DNA from: Streptomyces katrae
Lineage (GTDB): Bacteria; Actinomycetota; Actinomycetes; Streptomycetales; Streptomycetaceae
Reading direction: 5' to 3'
Assembly: GCF_000966975.1 (NCBI RefSeq)
Contig: NZ_JZWV01000833.1
Coordinates: 1-9,506, forward strand
DNA length: 9,506 nt
Below are positions 1 to 6,618 of this stretch, one piece after another. The stretch's first letter is position 1. Each line of letters starts with the position of its first letter. The position numbers and the translations under genes are program-made. The notes beneath the pieces were generated by a model. That model did no database searches. It was given only the letters and a program-made list of their open reading frames with translations, and was not told where the DNA came from.

Positions 1-1980
1 GGCCTGGGCGGCGGGGGCTCCGGCGGGGGTGGCGGAGGGGGGCGGCGCGAGCGGGGCGAACAGCTCCCGCACGCCGCAACCGCCGCGCAGGTCCGCGCGC
101 AGCGGTACGCCTTCGCCGGCCTTGGCGGCGTCCAGCGCGAGGAGGGCGGCGGTGCCCCCGCCCGGCAGCGGCTGCTCCTGGCGGACCACCGGGATCAGCC
201 GGTCGGCGCCAGGGAGGGCCCCGTAGCGTCCACCCTGCCCCATCGGGGACATGCTGCTGCCGGAGATCCGCAGTCCGCCGGCGGTCGCGAACTCGGCCTG
301 GTCCCGCTGGGACGCGGTCCAGGCGGCGTGCTGGCCGAGGGCCAGGACCCCGCTGGAGACGGCGAGGACGAGCAGCAGTACGGGCCCGGTCGCCCGGCCG
401 GGCCGGCGGGCGAGCTGCCAGCCGAACAGGGCCGGGGCCAGGCTCCGGCCGCGTGCCGCGAGCCGTCCCCCGGCCCGGGCGGCGAACGGCAGCAGCCGCA
501 GCACCAGCAGCGTGCCCGCGCACAGGGCGAGGACCGGGGCCGCGACCAGGACCGGGTCCACGCCGAGCCCGCCGCCGGCGGGTCCGGTGCCGGGGCCGGC
601 GGCGTCGGCGCCCCCGTACTGCGACAGCTGCTGGTAGCAGAGGACGGCGAGGACGACGACGGCCAGGTCCAGTCCGGAGCGGGCGGCGCCCGTCACCAGG
701 GCCTGCCTGCGGCCGGCGCGGCGCAGTACGGCGGCCGAGGCGCCGCGCAGGGCGGACGGGAGGGTCGTGAGCAGGACGCAGGCGAGGGCGCAGCCGGCCG
801 CGACCGGCCAGACCAGCCAGGTGTCGGGGATCTCCAGGTGCACCCGGCCGAGCGGCCCGAACCGGCCGAGCAGGCGCAGCAGGGGCGGGGCGAGCAGCGG
901 CGCCAGGACGGCGGCCGGGAGGGCCAGCAGCAGCGACTCGGCGGCGCTCAGCACGCCGAGGCGCCGGCGGGAGGCGCCGCGCGCGGTGAGCAGGACCCGC
1001 TCCGGCTCCTGACGGGCCGTCATCAGGTGGGCGACGAGGAGCAGGGCGGCGGCCGAGAGGACGGCGAGCTGGAGGGCGCCCACCAGCAGGGTGGAGCGGG
1101 CGACCAGCAGGGCGGAGTCCAACTGGGCCAGCAGTTCCGGAAGTTCGGTGGCGGTCTGGAGCGAGGCGGTGCGCTTCAGCGCGAGGCCGGCGGGGTCGGC
1201 GGCGGCGCGGACGCCACGGGCCTCGGCGGTGGTGACCGTGGCCAGGTCCGGGCTCAGGAGGGTGCCTCGGTAGTTCTGCTGGATGCCGCCCGCCGTGAAG
1301 GCGGTGTCGTCCACCATGAGGGGGCCGTAGGTGGTGAAGCTGCCGACCTGGATCTCCCGGCCGCCGAGCGGGTCGAGCCGCCAGTAACCGGAGTCGGGGT
1401 CCGCGGCCTGGTACACGCCGGTGATCAGCACGGTCAGCGGGGGCCCGCCGAACCGGTCGTCCAGCCGGACGGGCGCGGGCAGCGCGGCCCCGGCCAGGCC
1501 GAGGCGGGCGAGCGCCGTGCGCGGCACGGCCGCCTGCAGTGGCTGTGCGGGGGCGCCGGCCGGGGCGGCGACGGGCCGGGGCCAGTCGCCGGCGAGCAGG
1601 CGTACGTGTTCGCGGCCGAGGGCGGCGAGCAGGGTCAGGTCCGCGTCACGGCCGCCGGCCGCGGGGCCGGGGAGCCCGTAGGAGCGGCTGCGGGCCACGC
1701 TCTCGGAGGTCACCGGGAGCCTTCCGAACACCTCGTCCGAGTAGGCCCGTACGGCCCGGTCGTCCTCGGCGCGCGAGGACGCGGCCCGGCCGCTGGTGAC
1801 GAGGACGGTGGTCCGCGGGCGCTCGGGGCCGGTCAGCGCGTGCCGCAGCCCCTCCTGCCCCACGCCGCGGGTGAAGGCCGTGAGTGCGGTCAGCGCGGTC
1901 GCGGCGATGAGTACGGTGAGCAGTACGGCGACGGCGAGCGGCCATCGCCCGCGCAGTCGGCGCACGACGAAGCCGAGCAC
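1..1980 (-). CDS. FtsX/MacB-type ABC transporter permease, C-terminus outside window
   Basis: The minus strand is open from a GTG at 1980-1978 to the window edge, giving 660 visible codons. Translations sampled near 1-240, 300-360, 600-660, 960-1080, 1200-1260, 1500-1560 and the N-terminus stay in one frame. The start begins MLGFVVRRLRGRWPLAVAVL and follows a GGGGGAGGGA Shine-Dalgarno about 8 bases upstream. A first membrane segment lies at about residues 14-36. An extracytoplasmic region follows to about 295. A cluster of hydrophobic segments runs at about 297-321, 345-368, 384-407, 434-455, 470-495 and 527-548, and a second extracytoplasmic region begins after 550. The soluble stretch after TM2, near M320 (MTARQEPERVLLTARGASRRR), is typical of actinobacterial FtsX-like permeases, which transmit ATP-driven movement rather than acting as classical importers. 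The substrate is unknown. The likely partner is the divergent ATPase at 2124. Family call is firm; transported substrate or signalling role is open. Confidence 0.88.
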   Translation of the reverse strand, partial: MLGFVVRRLRGRWPLAVAVLLTVLIAATALTALTAFTRGVGQEGLRHALTGPERPRTTVLVTSGRAASSRAEDDRAVRAYSDEVFGRLPVTSESVARSRSYGLPGPAAGGRDADLTLLAALGREHVRLLAGDWPRPVAAPAGAPAQPLQAAVPRTALARLGLAGAALPAPVRLDDRFGGPPLTVLITGVYQAADPDSGYWRLDPLGGREIQVGSFTTYGPLMVDDTAFTAGGIQQNYRGTLLSPDLATVTTAEARGVRAAADPAGLALKRTASLQTATELPELLAQLDSALLVARSTLLVGALQLAVLSAAALLLVAHLMTARQEPERVLLTARGASRRRLGVLSAAESLLLALPAAVLAPLLAPPLLRLLGRFGPLGRVHLEIPDTWLVWPVAAGCALACVLLTTLPSALRGASAAVLRRAGRRQALVTGAARSGLDLAVVVLAVLCYQQLSQYGGADAAGPGTGPAGGGLGVDPVLVAAPVLALCAGTLLVLRLLPFAARAGGRLAARGRSLAPALFGWQLARRPGRATGPVLLLVLAVSSGVLALGQHAAWTASQRDQAEFATAGGLRISGSSMSPMGQGGRYGALPGADRLIPVVRQEQPLPGGGTAALLALDAAKAGEGVPLRADLRGGCGVRELFAPLAPPPSATPAGAPAAQA

Positions 1981-2123
1981 GTGTGCAGTCCCTCCCCCGT
2001 CCGGACCTTCGGTACCGGATAGCGGACGATGTTGTCAGATCCGATCCAGACACGGAAGGGACTTGCGCGATTGGTGAGACAGATGCGCAAATGCGGTCGG
2101 AAGTCCTAGGTGGGGGGAGCACA
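1981..2123. promoter_or_regulatory. Divergent promoter region between ABC permease and ATPase
   Basis: This 143-base spacer must hold the promoters of both divergent transport genes. It is clearly less GC-rich than the coding DNA around it, notably at about 2015-2095. I see the permease Shine-Dalgarno at its left end and the ATPase one (GGGGGGAG, 2112-2119) at its right end. I could not identify a convincing -35/-10 pair on either strand, nor a clear operator dyad. A CCTAGG palindrome at 2105-2110 is too short to interpret. Confidence 0.5.
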
Positions 2124-2873
2124 GTGACGGAACGCCAGCACTCGACGGGGGTCGCGGTGGCACAGGAGGACGAAGGCACGCCGATCGTGGTGGCCGAGGA
2201 CGTACGGCACAGCTTCGGCAGCGGTCCGCAGACCGTCCACGCCCTGCGCGGAGTGTCCTTCGAGGTCCGGCGCGGCGAACTCACCGCCCTCAGGGGCCGG
2301 TCGGGCTCCGGCAAGACCACCCTGCTGAACCTCCTGGGCGGCCTCGACACCCCCACCGGCGGCCGGATCACCCTGGACGGCACCGACCTGGCCTCCCTCG
2401 ACGAGGCGGGCCTGCTCGCCCTGCGCCGGGACCGGATCGGCTTCGTCTTCCAGTCCTTCGGCCTGATCCCCGTCCTCACCGCCGCCGAGAACGTCGGCGT
2501 GCCGATGCGGCTGCGCCGCGTCCCCGCCGGGGAGCGCGAGGAGCGCGCCCGGACCCTGCTCGCCCTGGTCGGCCTCGCGGACCACGCCGACCAGCGTCCC
2601 GGCGAACTCTCCGGCGGCCAGCAGCAGCGCGTCGCGGTGGCCCGCGCCCTGGCCAACGACCCCGCCCTGATCATCGCCGACGAACCCACGGGCCAGCTCG
2701 ACCTGGAGACCGGCCGGTCGATCATGGAGCTGCTGCGCGCGGTGGTGCGCGGCAAGGGGGTCACCATCCTCGTCGCCACCCACGACCCGAACCTGATCGA
2801 ACTCGCCGACCGCGTCGTGGAACTGCGCGACGGCCGCATCGTCGACCAGGGGGCGGGCGCCGGAACGCCCTAG
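2124..2873 (+). CDS. ABC transporter ATP-binding protein, LolD/MacB type
   Basis: This 249-residue cytoplasmic ATPase powers an FtsX-type permease. All nucleotide-binding motifs are present: Walker A GRSGSGKT (58-65), Q-loop Q110 in FVFQSFGLIP, signature LSGGQ (162-166) followed by QQR, Walker B LIIADEP (182-188) with D-loop GQLD (190-193), and the switch histidine H220 in ATHD. The length, the FQSFGLIPVLTAAENV stretch and the ADEPTGQLD motif fit the LolD/MacB/FtsE-like family. I chose the GTG at 2124 because GGGGGGAG lies just upstream and because the alternative in-frame GTG at 1983 would add a non-conserved 47-residue extension across the promoter region. The partner is inferred to be the divergent permease ending outside the window. 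The stop codon overlaps that of the convergent APC permease. Confidence 0.92.
   Translation: MTERQHSTGVAVAQEDEGTPIVVAEDVRHSFGSGPQTVHALRGVSFEVRRGELTALRGRSGSGKTTLLNLLGGLDTPTGGRITLDGTDLASLDEAGLLALRRDRIGFVFQSFGLIPVLTAAENVGVPMRLRRVPAGEREERARTLLALVGLADHADQRPGELSGGQQQRVAVARALANDPALIIADEPTGQLDLETGRSIMELLRAVVRGKGVTILVATHDPNLIELADRVVELRDGRIVDQGAGAGTP
2870..2873. other. Convergent stop codons sharing one CTAG
   Basis: The four bases CTAG hold TAG for the plus-strand ATPase (2871-2873) and, read on the minus strand, TAG for the APC permease (2872-2870). The two genes therefore overlap by their stops and leave no room for an intergenic terminator. Transcripts from either side must run into the antisense of the other gene before ending. 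Confidence 0.95.
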
Positions 2874-3983
2874 GACGGCACGGCCTCCCGGTCCTCGTGC
2901 GTGCCGGGCCGTTCTCGCCAGAACGTTCCCGAGGCCAGCCGGCGCAGGAGCATGAGCACCACGCCGGCGCCGGCCAGGAAAAGGGCGATGACCAGCGGAG
3001 CGCCCAGCCCGAACCACGCCGTCGAGGTGGCCGCGTTGCGGGGGTCGGCCATGTCGGCGACGGACTCGGCCAGCAGCCAGAGCAGCAGGGCCGAGCCGAG
3101 CAGGGGCCCGGCGCCGAGCAGCAGGAAGGGGCGCGGGCCCCGCGTGAGCCGGCGGCGGTACCAGACGGCGCAGGCGATGCCGGTGAGGGCGTAGTAGAAG
3201 GCGATGAGCAGCGACAGCGCGGTGAGGGAGTCGGCGAGGGCGTTCTCGCTGATCCGGTGGATGACGACGTACCAGACGGTCGCGGTGCCGGCGACCCACC
3301 ATGTGCTGGTGCCGGGGGTGCCCCGGCGTGCGTCGATCCGGGCGAAGCGGGCGGGCAGTGCGTGGCGGCGGGCCATGGACAGGGCGGTGCGGGAGGCCGG
3401 GATGATGGTGGTCTGCGTCGAGGCGAGGGCCGAGGTGCTGACGGCGAGGAGCAGGATCCAGTCCCAGCCGCCGAGGACCTCGCGGGCGAGGGCGGCGAAG
3501 ACGTCCTCCTCGGTGTCGGCCCGTCCCGCGAGGTAGGCGGTGCCGGCGTAGGCGACGACGGCGACGGCCACGCCCAGGTAGGTCGCGAGCAGGACGACGG
3601 TCGACCAGATGCCCGCCCGGCCGGGCGCGTTGGCGGAGTCCTCGGTCTCCTCGGTCAGGTTGAGGGCGGATTCCCAGCCCCAGTACGCGAACACGCCGAG
3701 CAGCAGCCCGCCGGTGAGGGCGGAGCCGCCCGCGCCGAAGGGGTTCAGCCAGCCGGCGGCGGGGCGTACGGCGTCCAGGCTTCCGGTGCCGGCGTAAACC
3801 CGGTACAGGGCGACGGCGGCGAACACGACGAGGCAGACGACCTGGAGCAGGACGAGCGCGTTCTGGAAGCGGGCCGACGCCTCGGTGCCGCGTACGCAGA
3901 GCCAGGACATGACCAGGATCAGCAGTACGGTCAGGGCCTCGCGGACCGGCGCGTTCCCGGCCAGGCCGTCGGCGCCGACGGCG

Positions 3984-3999
3984 AGCAGCCCAGCAGCCC
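3984..3999. repeat. Tandem 8-bp duplication causing the permease frameshift
   Basis: The unit AGCAGCCC occurs twice in direct succession at 3984-3991 and 3992-3999 (GGGCTGCT twice on the coding strand). Codons on one side read F-G-L-L in the upstream frame; after the second unit the downstream frame reads L-L-A-V-G-A-D. With a single unit the coding strand reads TTC GGG CTG CTC GCC GTC GGC without a break. Eight bases is not a multiple of three, so gain or loss of one unit switches the reading frame. Confidence 0.93.
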
Positions 4000-4467
4000 G
4001 AAGCCCACGGCCACGTCCGCGAGCGAGCCGACGACGAGCACCCCGGTCATCGCGATGGCCCAGCCGCCGAGCCATCCGGTGGTGGGGCCCAGGGCGCGGG
4101 TGGCCCAGGAGAAGGTCGTACCGCAGTCGGGATCGGACCGGTTGAGGTAGTGGAAGGCCGAGGCGATCAGCAGCATCGGGACGAAGGAGGCGAGCATGAC
4201 GCCGGGGGCGTGCACGCCGGCCAGGGCGACCAGGGGGCCGATCACGGCGGCCAGCGAGTAGGCGGGCGAGGTGGCGTTGAGGCCGATGGCGAGCGCGTCG
4301 AGGAAGCCGATCGCGTCGGCCTTGAGCGCGCCGGCCGGGGCGGTGGGGGCGGTGGCCGTCGCGGGTTCGGTGTGCTGCCGGGCGGCGGTCTCCGTGGGGG
4401 TGTCTGCGGCCATCGTCCCTCGCTGTGCTGTGTGCGGTGTGCGGGCTGCGCCGCTGCCGGGCGCGGT

Positions 4468-4484
4468 GTGAACAGGGCGTGAAC
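4468..4484 (-). repeat. GTTCAC direct repeat in the permease leader
   Basis: The hexamer GTGAAC (GTTCAC on the coding strand) occurs at 4468-4473 and again at 4479-4484, spaced 11 bases start to start, about one helical turn. It lies between the putative promoter and the permease start. It could bind a protein, but it is short and no matching second locus is seen in the window. Confidence 0.3.
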
Positions 4485-4491
4485 TGCGAAG

Positions 4492-4521
4492 AGGAAACCC
4501 GCGTGGCCGCTCGGGGGTCAA
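4492..4521 (-). promoter_or_regulatory. Putative permease promoter overlapping the 21-bp element
   Basis: On the minus strand TTGACC (4521-4516) is followed after exactly 18 bases by TTTCCT (4497-4492). The -35-like box matches the actinobacterial TTGAC consensus; the -10-like box is a poor match to TANNNT. The support is that the oxidoreductase gene has the same arrangement, TTGACC-18-TTTCAT, placed identically relative to its copy of the 21-bp element. Confidence 0.35.
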
Positions 4522-4536
4522 TGGTGTTGGCATAAG
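4516..4536 (-). promoter_or_regulatory. 21-bp putative TetR operator, copy 1 (permease side)
   Basis: This 21-bp stretch is the exact reverse complement of 5294-5314; the next base on each side differs. It reads CTTATGCCAACACCATTGAC plus one C on the minus strand, toward the permease. It is much more AT-rich than its surroundings and sits in non-coding DNA 103-123 bases upstream of the permease start and 30 bases after the tetR stop. Inside is an imperfect dyad (G.CAA.....TTG.C). Perfect duplication around a tetR gene makes it the likely binding site of that regulator. Confidence 0.78.
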
Positions 4537-4565
4537 GGCTGCCCGGGGCGCCGCAGAGGGTGCGT

Positions 4566-5276
4566 TCAGCGGCCGCGCAGCGCCTGGAGGCGGGCTTCGG
4601 CGCTGGCGAGGAGCATGTCCAGGGCGACGGGGTAGGCGCTGTGGTTCATGCGGGCGGCGAGCAGCCGTCCGGTGGCCGCGATGTGCGGGTACTCGTCGGC
4701 CGGCAGCCGGGCGTACGTGGACTCCCACTGCTGCTCGTCGGAGAGCCGCGAGGCCTCGCTGAGGGCGAGGGCGCCGGCGTCGAGGGCGGCGAAGGCCAGG
4801 CTCTGGTCGATGAAGGCGTGGTAGATCTGGACCGCTTCCGGGTCCGGGAAGCCCGCGGTGCGCAGGATCCCGAGGACCGCCTCGTCGGCGGCGATCTCGC
4901 GGGGCCGGCCGGTGACGCGGCTGGCGGTGAGCACGGCCGCCTGTGGGTGGGCCAGGTAGGCGCCGTGGATGCGCAGCCCGAGTTCGCGCAGGTCGGAGCG
5001 CCAGAGCCCGGTGGCGGACCATCCGTCGAGGCCCCGGCCGATGAGTTCCTCGCCGATGGCGAGGGTCAGGCCGTCCATGCCGTCGAAGTACCTGTAGAGG
5101 GTGCTGGGATCGGCGCCGAGGGCGGCTCCGAGCCGGCGGGCGGAGAGCCCGGCGCTGCCGTGCTCGCGCAGCATGCGCAGGGCGGTGTCGACGATCAGCC
5201 GCTCGGACAGGACGACGCCCTGCCGGGTGGGGCGCCGCCGCCTGCGGGCGTCCTCGGGGACCACCGGTTTCGCCAT
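4566..5276 (-). CDS. TetR/AcrR-family transcriptional regulator
   Basis: This 236-residue protein starts at ATG 5276-5274 with an ideal GAGGAGGG Shine-Dalgarno (5290-5283) six bases away. A basic N-terminal tail (RRRRRPTRQG, 11-20) precedes a TetR_N domain: helix 1 about 24-38, and the helix-turn-helix LSARRLGAALGADPSTLYRYF at 44-64, ending with the classic LYRYF of the recognition helix. The remaining 170 residues are mainly helical and would form the ligand-binding and dimer domain. The ligand is unknown, but the linked permease and oxidoreductase suggest an amino compound or a product of the enzyme. It lies between two target candidates: the permease downstream on the same strand and the divergent oxidoreductase. 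A perfect 21-bp element flanks the gene on both sides, one copy almost touching its own Shine-Dalgarno, so autoregulation is expected. TetR proteins are usually repressors released by ligand; that this one is a repressor is inference. Confidence 0.93.
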   Translation of the reverse strand: MAKPVVPEDARRRRRPTRQGVVLSERLIVDTALRMLREHGSAGLSARRLGAALGADPSTLYRYFDGMDGLTLAIGEELIGRGLDGWSATGLWRSDLRELGLRIHGAYLAHPQAAVLTASRVTGRPREIAADEAVLGILRTAGFPDPEAVQIYHAFIDQSLAFAALDAGALALSEASRLSDEQQWESTYARLPADEYPHIAATGRLLAARMNHSAYPVALDMLLASAEARLQALRGR

Positions 5277-5282
5277 CGCGTG

Positions 5283-5290
5283 CCCTCCTC
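5283..5290 (-). promoter_or_regulatory. Strong tetR ribosome binding site next to the operator
   Basis: GAGGAGGG on the minus strand is a near-perfect anti-16S match and fixes the tetR start at 5276. Only three bases separate it from the 21-bp element at 5294-5314, so a protein bound there would cover the tetR promoter or the 5' end of its transcript. Confidence 0.8.
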
Positions 5291-5293
5291 AGT

Positions 5294-5314
5294 CTTATGC
5301 CAACACCATTGACC
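5294..5314 (+). promoter_or_regulatory. 21-bp putative TetR operator, copy 2 (tetR/oxidoreductase side)
   Basis: This is the second copy of the 21-bp element, a perfect inverted match to 4516-4536. It reads CTTATGCCAACACCATTGAC plus C toward the oxidoreductase, the same orientation relative to the structural gene as copy 1 has to the permease. It sits 18 bases upstream of the tetR start and 78 bases upstream of the oxidoreductase start, so one bound regulator could control both divergent genes. CAA at 5301-5303 and TTG at 5309-5311 form an imperfect dyad. Confidence 0.8.
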
Positions 5315-5338
5315 TTATCTCGCGGGCCCGGCTTTCAT
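5309..5338 (+). promoter_or_regulatory. Putative oxidoreductase promoter overlapping the operator
   Basis: TTGACC (5309-5314) forms the last six bases of the 21-bp element and is followed after 18 bases by TTTCAT (5333-5338). The -10-like box is weak. The same TTGACC-18-TTTC layout exists upstream of the permease, although the 18-base spacers differ in sequence, which supports a functional constraint. Transcription would begin near 5345. Confidence 0.35.
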
Positions 5339-5347
5339 CCCTCCCAT

Positions 5348-5372
5348 GGGGCCACGGACCTCCGTGGACCCC
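5348..5372 (+). promoter_or_regulatory. Hairpin/dyad in the oxidoreductase leader
   Basis: CCACGGA (5352-5358) and TCCGTGG (5361-5367) are perfect complements separated by two bases. GGGG (5348-5351) can pair with CCCC (5369-5372) with one bulged A. The resulting GC-rich stem-loop ends three bases before the GAGAGAGGG Shine-Dalgarno (5376-5384). It could be a 5' stabilising stem, a translation control element, or a second protein-binding dyad on DNA. Confidence 0.55.
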
Positions 5373-5391
5373 GCTGAGAGAGGGTTTCGTC

Positions 5392-6618
5392 ATGCGTGTT
5401 CTGCTTGTGGGCGCCGGTGGCGTCGGTACCGCGATCACCCGGATCGCGGCCCGCCGGGACTTCTTCGACCACTTCGTGGTCGCCGACTACGACCTGGCCC
5501 GCGCCGAGGCCGCCGTCACCGCGCTCGGCGACGCCGCCGGCCGGTTCACGGCCCGCCGGGTCGACGCCTCCGACGAGGCGGCGGTGGCCGCGCTCCTCAC
5601 CGAGGAGCGGTGCGACGTGCTGCTGAACGCCACCGACCCGCGTTTCGTGATGCCCCTGTTCGAGGCGGCCCTCGCCGCCGACAGCCACTACATGGACATG
5701 GCGATGTCGCTGTCCCGGCCGCACCCCGGCCTGCCGTACTCCGAGTGCGGGGTCAAGCTGGGCGACGAACAGTTCGCCCGGGCGGAGGCGTGGGAGAAGT
5801 CGGGCCGGCTGGCACTGGTCGGCATGGGCGTGGAACCCGGCCTGTCGGACGTGTTCGCCCGCTACGCGGCGGACGAGCTGTTCGACGAGATCGAGGAGAT
5901 CGGCATCCGTGACGGGGCGAACCTGACGGTCGAGGGCCACGAGTTCGCCCCCTCGTTCAACATCTGGACGACGATCGAGGAGTGCCTGAACCCGCCCGTC
6001 GTCTGGGAGCGGGACCGCGGCTGGTTCACCACCGAGCCCTTCAGCGAGCCGGAGGTGTTCGACTTCCCGGAGGGCATCGGGCCGGTCGAGTGCGTCAACG
6101 TGGAACACGAGGAGGTGCTGCTGGTCCCGCGCTGGGTGGACGCGCGGCGCGTCACCTTCAAGTACGGGCTGGGCGAGGACTTCATCGGCAAGCTCAGGAC
6201 CCTGCACGCGCTGGGTCTGGACTCGACCGCCCCGGTCACGGTCCGCGGGGCGGACGGCGCCCCGGTACGGGTCTCCCCGCGCGACGTGGTGGCCGCCTGC
6301 CTGCCCGACCCGGCGACGCTGGGCGGGCGCATGTCCGGCAAGACCTGCGCGGGCACCTGGGTGAAGGGCACCAAGGAGGGCTGGGTGCGCGAGGTGTACC
6401 TGTACCACGTGGTGGACAACCAGTGGTCGATGCGCGAGTACGGCTCCCAGGCCGTCGTGTGGCAGACCGCCGTGAACCCGGTGGTGGCGCTGGAGCTCAT
6501 GGCCGGCGGGGTGTGGGCCCGGTCCGGTGTCCTCGGCCCGGAGGCCTTCGCGCCCCGTCCGTTCCTGGACCTGCTGACGGAGTACGGCTCCCCCTGGGGT
6601 GTCCGGGAGCAGGGCTGA
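5392..6618 (+). CDS. Saccharopine dehydrogenase-like NAD(P)-dependent oxidoreductase
   Basis: This 408-residue cytoplasmic enzyme starts at ATG 5392 behind GAGAGAGGG. The N-terminus is a Rossmann fold: beta-strand MRVLLV, dinucleotide loop GAGGVG (7-12), and an acidic residue D32 at the end of strand 2 (VVADYD), which hints at NAD(H) rather than NADP(H). The CDVLLNATDPRFVMPLFEAAL and YMDMAMSLS stretches, then LVGMGVEPGLSDVFARYAADE, match the saccharopine dehydrogenase family pattern, followed by the C-terminal substrate domain. The family includes saccharopine, lysine 6- and carboxynorspermidine dehydrogenases, which make or break C-N bonds at amino groups. The substrate here cannot be decided. 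The shared 21-bp element with an amino-acid-type permease suggests an imported amine or amino acid. An open frame continues upstream to 5101, but it crosses tetR and the operator, so that extension is rejected. The stop lies inside the terminator palindrome. Confidence 0.87.
   Translation: MRVLLVGAGGVGTAITRIAARRDFFDHFVVADYDLARAEAAVTALGDAAGRFTARRVDASDEAAVAALLTEERCDVLLNATDPRFVMPLFEAALAADSHYMDMAMSLSRPHPGLPYSECGVKLGDEQFARAEAWEKSGRLALVGMGVEPGLSDVFARYAADELFDEIEEIGIRDGANLTVEGHEFAPSFNIWTTIEECLNPPVVWERDRGWFTTEPFSEPEVFDFPEGIGPVECVNVEHEEVLLVPRWVDARRVTFKYGLGEDFIGKLRTLHALGLDSTAPVTVRGADGAPVRVSPRDVVAACLPDPATLGGRMSGKTCAGTWVKGTKEGWVREVYLYHVVDNQWSMREYGSQAVVWQTAVNPVVALELMAGGVWARSGVLGPEAFAPRPFLDLLTEYGSPWGVREQG

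Larger units (their letters stand above)
2870..4413 (-). pseudogene. APC-family amino acid/polyamine-type permease, frameshifted by an 8-bp duplication
   Basis: The gene starts at ATG 4413-4411 (MAADTPTETAARQHTEP) behind a close GAGGGA. The first frame runs 160 residues and ends at 3931 after 19 aberrant residues following L141. The homologous protein continues in another frame from about 3983 to the stop at 2870. The cause is visible: a perfect tandem 8-bp duplication at 3984-3999. Deleting one copy gives exactly 511 codons plus stop and an uninterrupted junction (GFGLLAVGADGLAG). The restored protein has a short Ala/Thr-rich cytoplasmic N-terminus, then about 12 hydrophobic segments. It shows APC-type motifs: LAIGLNATSPAYSLAAVIGP (41-60), CGTTFSWATRALGP (97-110) and FAYWGWESALNLTEETED (239-256). 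Such proteins are secondary inner-membrane transporters of amino acids or polyamines; the exact substrate cannot be read. One putative operator copy lies about 105 bases upstream. The break may be a real inactivating or reversible mutation, or an assembly error. Confidence 0.85.

Noticed and set aside
328..2022. Plus-strand open frame of 564 codons
   Set aside because: Its product is low-complexity Gly/Ala/Gln/Arg-rich, typical of the antisense of GC-rich genes. The opposite strand reads a clean FtsX-type permease with membrane segments.
1983..2123. Earlier in-frame GTG start for the ATPase
   Set aside because: The extra residues are unlike the family, there is no ribosome binding site suited to it, and it would fill the whole divergent promoter region.
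2106..3302. Minus-strand 398-codon frame spanning two genes
   Set aside because: It covers the antisense of the ATPase and an off-frame part of the APC permease; the product has no recognisable domain.
3931..4075. Programmed ribosomal frameshift to join the two permease frames
   Set aside because: No slippery heptamer or stimulatory structure is needed or seen; the exact 8-bp tandem duplication explains the frame change by itself.
5101..5391. N-terminal extension of the oxidoreductase to 5101
   Set aside because: It would cross the tetR coding region and the operator; the Rossmann fold begins directly at the ATG at 5392, which has a good Shine-Dalgarno.
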